A stretch of 64,000 bases of DNA, from positions 1-64,000 of the forward strand of contig NJAL01000005.1 of NCBI GenBank assembly GCA_002591725.1. Reading direction: 5' to 3'. Positions within the stretch are counted from its first letter, which is position 1. Every line of letters begins with the position of its first letter. The translations under genes were made by a program, and so were the position numbers. The notes under the pieces are model-generated. The model did no database searches. It saw nothing but the letters and a program-made list of their open reading frames with translations, and was not told where the DNA came from. This document shows positions 9,293 to 17,621 of the stretch, one piece after another. Source of the DNA: Candidatus Didemnitutus mandela (GTDB lineage: Bacteria > Verrucomicrobiota > Verrucomicrobiia > Opitutales > Opitutaceae).

Positions 9293-10732
9293 TTATGTAC
9301 GGCGGGCCTTTTCCGCTTGTAGTACGTGAAGGTTGGCTATGGAGATGCCGCTGAACATGGCGCCGATTATCCCGAATAACCCCTGGTCAGTGCCGCAGAT
9401 GTAGAGGTTTTTTAAGTGCGTGCGTCCATCTCGAACTTTACGAGGTGCGCCGTAGATCGCGCCGTTGAGATGCCCGGTGAATTTTTTTATCGTGCGCGGC
9501 GTAAACATATCGGTGGTTACCTGATTGGCGGGTAGGATCTCATTGGCGACTGGCTGCAGGAACCGCCGAGCGCTCTGCTGCATGCGCTCGAACCAGAGAC
9601 GCTTTGCTTCCTGGTACCTATCGTTGGGTTGATTGGCCCACGCGTTGTAGCTAGCGAGACTAGTTACCCGCATCAGCCCTTCGCCGAGCTTATCTTCCGC
9701 GTAATCGAAATTATTGGGAAAACAGATCACACCGCTGCGCGTGTCCACTGGCTTCCGCGTATGTTCGTAGGAAAAGCGTTCGGAGTCGTTGAAGAAAACG
9801 ATGGTGTCATCGCCCCAGCCCCAGTTTGCTGGCGGCTCGCGATAGACCGCGATCGTTTCCGCGAACGACAGCGCGCTGGTGTTGGCTGCGGCCTCTTCCT
9901 TGTGTGCGGCATCGCAGAGCAGCAGTGTTTCCGGAAAACCAATCGAGGAAATGACGTGGCCGACGGTAATGGCATCGCCGTTGTCGAGTTCGAGCGCGGC
10001 GACTTTTCCTTTCTCTTCCTCGATCCGGGCCACACCGCATTTCATCCAGCGTTCACCGCCGGTCTGGCGAAATCTCTCGAGCAGTACCCGGATGATCACC
10101 CGGACGCCCTCTAGCGGCCGGGCAAAGCCCTCGAGAAAGATGGCTTTGAACATCGTTACGAATTGTCTGAATTCCATATCTCGTTCCTGGGCGCTGCCGT
10201 AATACATAACCGGGCAGAAGATCATGTTAGTCAGTAGCGGATCGGTGAGGTACCGGGCGATGATTTCTCGGGCCGAGATTGGTTTCGCTGCGAGGGAAAC
10301 GTCGTTGTAAGCCCTTATCAATTGCACGAGGGCTCGCCAACCATCCGCTTGGTGGGGAAACTTGGCGGCGACTTCGGCGTCGAGCACGGTGAAGTTGTTT
10401 GTGAAGCGCAGCGTTATTTCCCCTCGAGGGCCGAAAGCGATTCGGGACTGTTTCTGCGGGCACAATGCAAGCTCGTCGCGATCGATACGGAGCTGGCGTA
10501 AGAGTTTGCCGAGCGGCGTGGCTTTCACTCCCGGCGGTACGTAATTTGTTATCGCATGCAAGCCGACGTCGAATTTCCGGCCAGCAATGCTGTAGAAACT
10601 ATTCAGTCCTCCTGGCGTATTGTGACGTTCGAAGATACAGACTTTTTGGCCGAAATGGGCTAGCCGGATCCCTGCGGCGAGACCCGACATGCCAGCACCG
10701 ATAATAGCAACGTCGTAATGGGATTTTTTCAT
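9293..10732 (-). CDS. Phytoene desaturase/retinol saturase-like FAD oxidoreductase (second copy)
   Basis: A 479-residue CrtI-like flavoprotein. The motif AIIGAGMSGLAAGIRLAHFG near residue 8 binds FAD; FERHNTPGGLNSFYSIAGRK follows, and the C-terminus reads YICGTDQGLFGIIGAMFSG. It differs clearly in sequence from the neighbouring copy, so the pair is an old duplication or two separate recruitments rather than a recent tandem copy. Comparable gene sets (KS, ACP, FabZ plus CrtI-like proteins) are known to me from proposed ladderane loci of anammox bacteria and from polyene clusters. That similarity is by gene type only. It sits 43 bases after the acyl carrier protein gene. Confidence 0.8.
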   Translation of the reverse strand: MKKSHYDVAIIGAGMSGLAAGIRLAHFGQKVCIFERHNTPGGLNSFYSIAGRKFDVGLHAITNYVPPGVKATPLGKLLRQLRIDRDELALCPQKQSRIAFGPRGEITLRFTNNFTVLDAEVAAKFPHQADGWRALVQLIRAYNDVSLAAKPISAREIIARYLTDPLLTNMIFCPVMYYGSAQERDMEFRQFVTMFKAIFLEGFARPLEGVRVIIRVLLERFRQTGGERWMKCGVARIEEEKGKVAALELDNGDAITVGHVISSIGFPETLLLCDAAHKEEAAANTSALSFAETIAVYREPPANWGWGDDTIVFFNDSERFSYEHTRKPVDTRSGVICFPNNFDYAEDKLGEGLMRVTSLASYNAWANQPNDRYQEAKRLWFERMQQSARRFLQPVANEILPANQVTTDMFTPRTIKKFTGHLNGAIYGAPRKVRDGRTHLKNLYICGTDQGLFGIIGAMFSGISIANLHVLQAEKARRT

Positions 10733-10775
10733 GGTTGTCGGCGCTCTCTCCCCTTTAAGCCGGATCCCGAACGGC

Positions 10776-11030
10776 TTAAGCTTTGGCCTCGAACTTCGGC
10801 GTTAGGTAATTTGCACAACTTTCGAGCGAAGCCAGCTGTATGTAGTCGGCCTCGGGAACCTCAATGCCATGGCGTTTACGGAGCTCCATCACGATATCGA
10901 GAAAGTCCATCGAATCGAGCTGGAGTTGGTCGCGGAGGCGGAGCTCGGGTTTGATCCTCGAAATATCCTCATCCGGTGCGATGTCGGAAATGATATCAAT
11001 GACGAGCTTTTGGCATTGTTCTTTGGTCAT
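10776..11030 (-). CDS. Acyl carrier protein dedicated to the lipid operon
   Basis: An 84-residue acidic helical protein with the phosphopantetheine attachment motif LQLDSMDFLDIVMEL, Ser at about residue 40, where AcpP usually has DSLD. Helix III reads EVPEADYIQLASLESCANYL. Length and layout are those of a stand-alone ACP. It lies 12 bases after the ketosynthase gene and before the two flavoprotein genes, so it probably carries the chain acted on by the operon's enzymes. It differs from typical housekeeping AcpP in helix II (MELRKRHGIEVPE), which suggests a specialised carrier. Confidence 0.88.
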   Translation of the reverse strand: MTKEQCQKLVIDIISDIAPDEDISRIKPELRLRDQLQLDSMDFLDIVMELRKRHGIEVPEADYIQLASLESCANYLTPKFEAKA

Positions 11031-11042
11031 GAGAAGTGCATT

Positions 11043-12281
11043 TTAAGCATTGTAGCGCTTGATGATAAGTGTCGAGTTAATTCCTAGCATACCAAAAGAA
11101 TTGTTGAGTATAGAGTCAACTTTTTTCAAAGGACGAGGTTGGCTCAAAACCAAGCCGGGAATATCACACTGCGGATCAAGCTCGTCTACGTTGATCGTTG
11201 GGTGTGCTACGAGGTCGTTAAAGCTTGGTAGATTGCCCGCGAGTTCCAGTGCACCCGCGGCGCCCATTGCGTGGCCGATGAAGCTCTTGGTGTTGTTGAT
11301 GGCCGCTGGCTCTTTACGCTCGCGGAATACCGAAGCGATTGCCTGGCATTCCTGGATGTCACCTTGTGGCGTGGACGTCGTGTGTGTGTTGACGATGTCG
11401 ATGTCGTTCACGGTCATGTGCGCATTGGCTAGGGCGTATTGCACACACTCAGCCTGGCGCTTGGAATTGGGCAGCACGTAATCGATCGCGTCCGAATTCA
11501 CACAGTAACCAGCGACTTCGCCGTAAATTTTTGCTCTACGGGCGAGCGCATCATCGAGTCGCTCAAGCGCATAAATGCAGCCGCCTTCGGAAATGACAAT
11601 CCCGTTGCGGGTCTTGTCGAAGGGTCGGCTGGCTTTTTTCGGATCTTCGTGGTAAGCTAGCGCATTCTGGCTCTTGAAGCCGGCGAAGATGCCAAAACTT
11701 TGAGGGCTTTCACTCACGCCACCGGCCAGGGAAAAATCGACCTCCCCTAGCCGCAACATCTGGGTGGCGTGAATCAGGCCGAGATTGCTAGCGGCGCATG
11801 CCGCACCGATCGTGTAGGCTGGGCCGGTGATGCCGAGATTGAGTGAGACTTCTCCTGCCGGGCTGTTGGCAACCGTTCTTGGGTTGTGGTGGTGCGTCCA
11901 GAACTTTGTGTCGTGGTTGAAGAGCGAGATATTATAAACCTCGTTTTCCGTTTCGACGTTTCCGTGTTCGGTAATTCCGAGGTAAATGCCGATGCGGCTG
12001 CGATCGCGCGTATCCAGATTTACCTTTGCGTCTAGCAAGGCTTCCCGGGCGCAATAAATGGCGATGCTGCCGGCACGTGTGCCAATTCGGACGTCTTTCC
12101 TCTTCTGATGTCGATAGGAATCGAATTTGCACAGGCCCGCTGGCCATTTTCCCATGTAGCGTACGTCCATCCAGTCGATGCCAGAAATGCCATTGAGCAG
12201 ATTGTGGCGAAATTCGGCGAGATTATTGCCATTCGGTGCGGTGAGGCCAATACCAGTGATGACGATGCGCGCAAGTTTCAT
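11043..12281 (-). CDS. Beta-ketoacyl-ACP synthase (FabF family), first gene of lipid operon
   Basis: A 412-residue condensing enzyme with the complete KAS I/II triad: Cys in GAACAASNLG (about C162), His in VNTHTTSTPQGD (about H300) and His in KSFIGHAMGAAGALE (about H337). It elongates acyl-ACP with malonyl-ACP. It is first in an eight-gene minus-strand operon reaching oleB, with gaps of 57 bases or less and several overlaps. The nucleophile motif (GAACAAS) and the sequence around it diverge from housekeeping FabF, so it is probably the dedicated elongating synthase. There is no chain-length-factor partner or malonyl transferase next to it, arguing against a type II polyketide system. Confidence 0.87.
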   Translation of the reverse strand: MKLARIVITGIGLTAPNGNNLAEFRHNLLNGISGIDWMDVRYMGKWPAGLCKFDSYRHQKRKDVRIGTRAGSIAIYCAREALLDAKVNLDTRDRSRIGIYLGITEHGNVETENEVYNISLFNHDTKFWTHHHNPRTVANSPAGEVSLNLGITGPAYTIGAACAASNLGLIHATQMLRLGEVDFSLAGGVSESPQSFGIFAGFKSQNALAYHEDPKKASRPFDKTRNGIVISEGGCIYALERLDDALARRAKIYGEVAGYCVNSDAIDYVLPNSKRQAECVQYALANAHMTVNDIDIVNTHTTSTPQGDIQECQAIASVFRERKEPAAINNTKSFIGHAMGAAGALELAGNLPSFNDLVAHPTINVDELDPQCDIPGLVLSQPRPLKKVDSILNNSFGMLGINSTLIIKRYNA

Positions 12282-13129
12282 GTCTTATTATTCCAATATC
12301 GAGAAATCCGAAAGGAGATTTTAGCAGCTAAAGAAAACGCAACCTCAATGGTCTTTCGTCCTAATCACAAGAGTGCTTGTTTGCTGGAGGAGATCGATAA
12401 ACTTGGTAGCTTATTGCGGTGTGCTATGAGCCGGTCGTTCTCGACGTCTCGTCTAGATCCACCAGATAGCTGTCGCGCTGGATATAAATAAGGATATAAA
12501 ACTCCACGATGCGTTGCTTGGCAACAGCGCTGAACTTAGATTGCCTTTTGCGGCGGAGAAAGTCGATCTCGTAGTGCGTTTTGGCCACCTATTTTGTCCT
12601 ATTAACCAATCCCGCTTAAGGTATCTATCAAAAACAACACCGCTTTCACCTTGAGCTCGAGCACGGAGGAGTTTCCGCAGACACGCCCATCAATCCTTAC
12701 AGCCAGACCACATTCGTCGTCGAAAACGTGCTCGAAACTTGATATAAGGGTTTAGCTTCTCTTCTTCCAGCTAATTCGACCCCCCCTGCGGGCGAAGACG
12801 GCTCGATTGGCGAATATCAACAACACCGGAAGTCCATTTAATCTTTAATCCCGTTCGAAATCTTATGTCCGCACAGGGATTCTCCCCTACCCCTGCAGAT
12901 TTTGGCACCGATTTATTTACTGTTCGACGGGACCTCTCAGCGCGACGACATCCATGCTGACTACTTCAGTCAAGGCTAAATCCCGGGTTTCGACAAGTTC
13001 ACGATACCCATAATACCCATACCCAGAGCGAAATTTTTTTGCAATTTCGATACAAGGTATGCCGACTTCCGCTAAGGAAGTTACCACTGCGGTAGAGAAA
13101 TGTTGATTCTCAAGGTGCCGGCTAGCTTT
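12282..13129. other. Decayed spacer between lipid operon and regulator relic
   Basis: No intact gene. On the minus strand about 12425-12590 there is a protein-like stretch (AKTHYEIDFLRRKRQSKFSA) ending at a stop, which I cannot assign. A further interrupted frame lies at 12600-13010 on the plus strand. A perfect 9 bp tandem duplication (ATACCCATA twice) lies at 13004-13021. The promoter of the minus-strand lipid operon should lie just right of 12281, but no clear consensus is visible. Confidence 0.35.
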
Positions 13130-14222
13130 GTCCCTCAGTTGTGCGGGAGATCTGCTGGCGCTTTATGCCCATACGAGCAAATCTAATCGTAGACTCGGTT
13201 GGATTTCGAAGTTCAAAGCCATTGAGCTGATTGTTAAGACCGCGCGGCGGGTGGCACCAAGGTTATCCAGACGGCTAAGGTGGCCAGAAAGTTTAATTCA
13301 AAGCTTAAGTGGTCTTTTTTTGGCCGTTTTAGCGATTTATTTACCAAATTTTCCGAGCAATTCCGGAGATTTTTTTGCTCTCTTGACCGTGAAATTGCTC
13401 GCCAATCGATGGCAAGAAGCCATTGGGCGAAAGGCTGGGCTTGTACCGGCTTGAGTATGTGAGAGTGATCCGCGTTTGCGCTGCCTTCGACGGGAGCGAC
13501 TGCTGGCGTCTCTACGGCAGCTTACACCTCTTCGGGAAAATCCTGAGCGAGAACCTTCCCTTTTGTAGCAATAGCGCTGCCGATAAACGACGTTTTGGAA
13601 TTGCGCACGTTGTTTGGCCAGCGATAACAGCAAAATAGCCCGATAGAATCCCCGGGAAACTTTGCATATGCGAACTTTCTTTGCCTTGGCGAAACTTTAT
13701 AGGAAAAATTCGGCAATTTTCGGCACATCCTCTGTATGCTCGTGCAACAAAGGTAGCTTCATGCGTATGAGCGTGCCGAGGTTTTTCTGCCCGATGGTTT
13801 TGAACACCTACTGCATGGCCGTCGAGCTTGCCGACAATCCCTCCCTTGTGTTCGTCAAAATTGATAGCCGGCTGGGAAACGGTGGCGGCGCGCGCTTTCG
13901 ACCGGGACGAGCAACTTCTCTGGTTGGAAAGGTTTATGATATAATCACAACCACCGCATTTAATCGCTTTGGTCGCTGTCTAAACGGTGCTGCAGGTGGT
14001 CATGAAAATCACGAGCGATTTCGGACTGGCGGTGCGGACGTGTGTGCAGCCTCTCCAGGCTGGTCATGCCGGTCGGTTATCGCAAACACGACGTCGGGGC
14101 GCTTGTTTTTGACGGCTGCGACACTTTCTTCGTCATTCGCTGCTTCTTGGATGCGATTTAGGGGACAGCACACTCCCGCGTTATCATTGACGACCAGGAT
14201 GGTGGAGCGTTGTTCTTGTGGG
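13130..14222 (-). pseudogene. Relic of an NtrC-family sigma-54 response regulator
   Basis: Reading the minus strand across several frames recovers a receiver domain: start STILVVNDNAGVC, middle KNKRPDVVFA, then VKTATKAIKCGGCDYI and a KPFQPEKLLVPVESA-like end. After a gap come LLHEHTEDVPKIAEFFL and YRWPNNVRNSKTS, the C-terminal parts of a sigma-54 AAA+ domain, followed by AIATKGKVLAQDFPEEV. The central ATPase part with the Walker A and GAFTGA regions is missing, so a large internal deletion occurred as well as frameshifts. A degenerate Fis-like HTH may follow near 13130-13230. The gene pointed away from the site-2 protease gene. It cannot make a working regulator. Confidence 0.68.
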
Positions 14223-14254
14223 TAAACTTATATAAATAGTTAGCGTTTTGTGTT

Positions 14255-15106
14255 ATGTACTTGCGCGATATGCTCGGGTGGTCGATTAACTTGTTTCGCG
14301 TCTTTGGTATTCAGCTTGCCGTCCACGCGAGCTTTTTACTTCTTCTGGCGTATGTTGGCACGAAGGGATGGAACGATGGGGGCTGGTTCGGAATGTGGTT
14401 CAACATGGGCTTGGTGTCGTTGCTTTTCGTTTGCATTGTGCTGCACGAGCTCGGACATTCTCTCGCAGCCCGATGCTATGGCGTGCATGTGTCACGCATT
14501 CTTCTGATGCCGATCGGTGGTATGGCGGAATTTGACTGTATTCCCCAACAACCGTGCGTGGAGTTGTGGATCACGATCGCCGGCCCGGCTGTGAATTGCG
14601 TGATCGTGGCTATCGGCCTGCTGTTTTTCTGGAGCTTTCTTTTTGACAACGAGGTGGTGGTGCGTTTGGGATGGAGGAATTTGATCAGGCAACTGGTGTT
14701 GGCTAACGGCCTTATGGGTGTTTTTAACCTTCTACCAATTTTCCCGATGGATGGTGGCCGGATTTTCCGTGCGTTGCTGGCTATGAGACTGCCCTATTTG
14801 CAAGCGACGTGGTGGGCGGCGACAATCGGAAAAGTGTTCGCGCTTACTTTTTCCGGGCTGGCGGCGTTCTATTTTCATACCTATCTAACCGCGGCCTTGT
14901 TCCTTTTCATCTTTTTCGCTGGCGGCATTGAATACAAAACTCTCCTTCGCCGTGAACGAGAAGCGGTTTATTGGCGGGAGGTTGCTCTGCGGATCAAATC
15001 GGATCAGCAAACCACCGCCAACAGAGCCGCCGCTGCTGGGCCTCGGGCCAAATTAAAGAGTTTTGCTGGTCTTCCAAAAGGTTCTTGCATTCACCGCTCA
15101 AAATAA
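14255..15106 (+). CDS. Site-2 protease family intramembrane metalloprotease (M50)
   Basis: A 283-residue multi-spanning membrane protein. Zinc ligands are in HELGHSLAARCYG (about residue 70) and in NLLPIFPMDGGRIFRALL (about 155-170), the two hallmark M50 motifs. Several hydrophobic segments surround them. There is no PDZ or CBS domain, so it resembles the small SpoIVFB-like group rather than RseP. The native substrate is unknown; family members cleave membrane-bound regulators or clear signal peptides. The start at 14255 has a second ATG five codons later as an alternative. The C-terminal tail after about residue 245 is low in conservation and ends 19 bases before a tRNA gene. Confidence 0.85.
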   Translation: MYLRDMLGWSINLFRVFGIQLAVHASFLLLLAYVGTKGWNDGGWFGMWFNMGLVSLLFVCIVLHELGHSLAARCYGVHVSRILLMPIGGMAEFDCIPQQPCVELWITIAGPAVNCVIVAIGLLFFWSFLFDNEVVVRLGWRNLIRQLVLANGLMGVFNLLPIFPMDGGRIFRALLAMRLPYLQATWWAATIGKVFALTFSGLAAFYFHTYLTAALFLFIFFAGGIEYKTLLRREREAVYWREVALRIKSDQQTTANRAAAAGPRAKLKSFAGLPKGSCIHRSK

Positions 15107-15125
15107 TCTTTTAGAATTCTATTTC

Positions 15126-15201
15126 GGGCTCGTAGCTCAGCTGGAAGAGCGCCTCAATGGCATTGAGGAGGTCGTCAGTTCGAATCTGATCGGGTCCACC
15201 A
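15126..15201 (+). tRNA. tRNA-Ala (anticodon GGC)
   Basis: A complete cloverleaf can be drawn. The acceptor stem GGGCTCG pairs with CGGGTCC (five Watson-Crick and two wobble pairs). The D arm lies in GCTCAGCTGGAAGAGC. The anticodon stem CCTCA/TGAGG holds the loop ATGGCAT with anticodon GGC. The T arm GTCAG-TTCGAAT-CTGAT contains the usual TTCGA. Discriminator A and CCA are encoded (15198-15201). GGC reads GCC and GCT-type alanine codons. It lies directly after the site-2 protease gene with no other gene until the Tol operon. Confidence 0.93.
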
Positions 15202-16273
15202 TTTCGAGAGTAATGGGTTTTTATACATTTTCTACAGGGAGGTTGGTAAATTAAATGGCGAGAAATTCTAGCACGTTTTCTGGATATCCTGATTTTTCTG
15301 ACTGCGCTGAGAGATGGCTTTTATGCATTAGAAAAATTGAGGCTAAAAAACATCGGCTTTCTATATCAGGTCTCCGCTGCCAAAACTTTTTCGCGTACAT
15401 TTGGCACGAATCTAAAGTTTTAATTGCTTATGAATAGGTTTTTTTGAAATGGGTTTTCGGTCTATTACAAGCACTCCTTGGAAAGGAGTGCATCTGATCA
15501 TCCGGCAACATTTGTTCAAAAACTTTTACTTGAATTAGCGATTGGCTTGAATCCTTAAAATTTTAGCTGACTTGGTGTCTAATGCGAGGACTCCCCTAGG
15601 GAGTTAGTTTGTACTGTCCTTTCAGATTGAGATGAACAATATCGTGATTGCTTCTAGTTACAGAACTAGAACTGGGAAAAACAGTCCACCTTCCTCGAAG
15701 GGGGGAAACAAAATTAAGTAATTTTATCAATATTCGGATCGATGGCGCCGGTCTCACAACCAAAACTAATTCTTCATAGTCTTCATGATTTTCGTTTCTG
15801 AGATATATTATATTATTATTTTATATATTCGAATGACTCCATTACCCTTACTTTGAGGGTAATTCGATGGTCGTTTGAACAACCGCTTCCGTAGTTCCTG
15901 AAATTGAAGTCGCACTATCCACTACTATCCACTACTATCCACTACTATCCACTAAGAAATAAACAGTAAAACTGATCGTTACTACTAGTTCCGCTCTGCC
16001 GGCAGCGTGAAGTAGCCATAGAAAAGCATTGTTTTCTGAAGTAGTTAGCGGTTGGATTTGACTTATGACTGGTTTGGCGGAATTTGATGCAGCGTATTTT
16101 CAGTATTAGTTCAAACATACGTCCGCATCATTGGTTGATCGATTTAGCGGAAAATATGGCTGAAAAGAACACCTCTTTTTTCTAATTTAGATTTACAGAG
16201 AAAAATTTAGAGCTTTACTAGGTTCATTAATTTAAGTCAGTTTTCTGGCTGTTTTCTTTTGAAGCCTAACAAC
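15202..16273. other. Non-coding, hairpin-dense intergenic region
   Basis: No gene is visible in about 1.07 kb between tRNA-Ala and the TolA-like gene. Perfect short inverted repeats cluster here: GCACTCCTT-GGA-AAGGAGTGC (15471-15491), GACTCCC-CTA-GGGAGTT (15591-15607), CTAGTT-ACAG-AACTAG (15654-15669), CCTTC-CTC-GAAGG (15689-15701) and ATTACCCT-TACTTTG-AGGGTAAT (15841-15863). A four-copy tandem repeat follows. The region is A/T-rich apart from the stems. It could hold a structured RNA or be decayed DNA; I see no family signature. Confidence 0.5.
15914..15953. repeat. Four perfect copies of a 10 bp tandem repeat (ACTATCCACT)
   Basis: Four head-to-tail identical copies of ACTATCCACT. There are no spacers, so this is not CRISPR. 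It is the largest member of a series of short perfect tandem duplications found in the non-coding and decayed parts of this window. Confidence 0.9.
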
Positions 16274-17209
16274 TTAGTTGTCGTCGACCATCTCGAAGGT
16301 GACTGTGATGGTGTCGCCTTTCCCGCTGGGCGTAGGACCGATCGGCTGCACCCTGCGGAAAACTTGCAGTGCGAAACTATCGAAGTCGGAATTGCAGGAG
16401 GAACGAGCAATGTGCGGGTTCAAAATGCACCCGCTGGCGGTAAGCTCGAAAGTAATCTGCGCTTTCAGCCGATCACTGACAGCTGGCTTATCGAATTTGT
16501 CGCGGGCGGAACGAATTTCCTGAATAAGCAAGGAAAAATAAGTATCTTCCTGAGATTGAAGTTTGTGCGAAAAGCCTTTGCCACTGCCGCGAGTGTTGGC
16601 AGACGAGATACTTTTTACCCCACCCGCAATTCCGATCATGTCGACTTTTTTTAGTTTTACTTTGGGAATTGGAGCCTTGCTGCTGGCGGGCAGAGTTTTT
16701 TGCGCTGGGTGGGCGCGAAGGTAATCGTTATACGATATCTTGGCGCTTTTTTTTACGGAGCTTTTGAAGGCATTTCTAGGAGACGCTTTCTTTTTTACGG
16801 GCTTCCGTTTCTTATTGGGCTTTCCCACGACCTTTTTGGCCGGCGAAGGTATCGTTTTCTTCTTTGCCTTGGGTTGTAACACAGGATTGGCTTTAACTGC
16901 GGGAAACGCATCGACTGAACTCGGCGGCAGCTCGGCGTGTGGCACGTTGAACTGGAATGTCGTGTTGCCCAAGGATGGTACCGCCAATTTGTCCAGGGCC
17001 ATCGGTGGACCGGCGACTAGTTCGAAGACTACAGGAACTTTTTCATGTCTAAGGTTGGCGAAATAAGTCAGGAAAGTGATCAAGCCGACCGCGCCGACGT
17101 GCAGCGCTACCGAACAGAAAAAAGCCTGCGAAAAGCAACCGTTGTTCCGGGCTTGCGGCGACGATTCGGAGAAGTAGACTGGATGGCTACTTGCCAATTT
17201 TTGTTGCAA
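16274..17209 (-). CDS. TolA/TonB-like periplasm-spanning energy transducer
   Basis: A 311-residue protein with one membrane segment (about residues 32-52). A long Lys/Pro/Ala-rich linker follows (PKAKKKTIPSPAKKVVGKPN, repeated KK and KP runs to about residue 165). The C-terminal domain of about 90 residues resembles TonB/TolA domains (AQITFELTASGCILNPHIAR ending DTITVTFEMVDDN). It is last in a three-gene minus-strand operon after TolQ/ExbB- and TolR/ExbD-like genes, overlapping the latter by 23 bases. The layout supports envelope energisation (Tol-Pal or Ton type). Which of the two cannot be settled because no tolB/pal or receptor gene lies nearby. Confidence 0.75.
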   Translation of the reverse strand: MQQKLASSHPVYFSESSPQARNNGCFSQAFFCSVALHVGAVGLITFLTYFANLRHEKVPVVFELVAGPPMALDKLAVPSLGNTTFQFNVPHAELPPSSVDAFPAVKANPVLQPKAKKKTIPSPAKKVVGKPNKKRKPVKKKASPRNAFKSSVKKSAKISYNDYLRAHPAQKTLPASSKAPIPKVKLKKVDMIGIAGGVKSISSANTRGSGKGFSHKLQSQEDTYFSLLIQEIRSARDKFDKPAVSDRLKAQITFELTASGCILNPHIARSSCNSDFDSFALQVFRRVQPIGPTPSGKGDTITVTFEMVDDN

Positions 17210-17615
17210 AGGTGATTTTTGACAGGTTATTTACCTTCAGTGCGTCCATTACCGAGACGAATTGTTGTGCGGTGGAGTTCGTATCCATGCGAATCGTGAA
17301 AACGATCTGTTTGCTCTGCGCGGCATAGGGCGCGAGAGCCTCCTTCATGTCGGCGAGCGCCACGGGTTGCGAACTGAGACGGCAGGTGCCGTTGGCTTGG
17401 ATCGTGATAGTTTCAAACTTGGTGTCGAGATCGAGCTTGCTCTGTTCGCTTTTTGATTCCTTTGGCAGCCGTACCGGGATTGACTGCTCATTCTGGATGA
17501 GGGGCGTTGCGATCATAAAGATGACGAGGAGCGTAAACGCCAAATCAATCAGGTTGGTGACGTTCAGCTCGGAAATTGGATAGCTCGCGCGGGGTCGGTG
17601 GAAAGTTCGGGCCAT
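17187..17615 (-). CDS. TolR/ExbD-family biopolymer transport protein
   Basis: A 142-residue protein with a short cytoplasmic N-terminus, a single membrane helix (NVTNLIDLAFTLLVIFMIATPL) and a periplasmic domain. The Asp in the helix (LIDLAFTLL) is the proton-pathway residue conserved in TolR and ExbD. It would form a proton-driven motor with the TolQ-like protein encoded 6 bases upstream. It overlaps the start of the TolA-like gene. Length matches the family (about 140). Confidence 0.88.
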   Translation of the reverse strand: MARTFHRPRASYPISELNVTNLIDLAFTLLVIFMIATPLIQNEQSIPVRLPKESKSEQSKLDLDTKFETITIQANGTCRLSSQPVALADMKEALAPYAAQSKQIVFTIRMDTNSTAQQFVSVMDALKVNNLSKITFATKIGK

Positions 17616-17621
17616 GATGGT

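Noticed and set aside
9629-10114. 161-codon plus-strand ORF opposite the second CrtI-like gene
   Set aside because: Shadow of a gene with clear flavoprotein motifs.
7778-10732. Carotenoid pathway
   Set aside because: No phytoene, squalene or geranylgeranyl synthase or cyclase in the window; neighbours are ACP-dependent.
4583-12281. Type II polyketide or aryl polyene cluster
   Set aside because: Only one ketosynthase and no chain-length factor, cyclase, ketoreductase, glycosyl- or acyltransferase; OleA and OleB point to hydrocarbon-type chemistry.
15914-15953. Possible CRISPR array
   Set aside because: Repeat units are contiguous 10-mers without spacers; no cas genes in the window.
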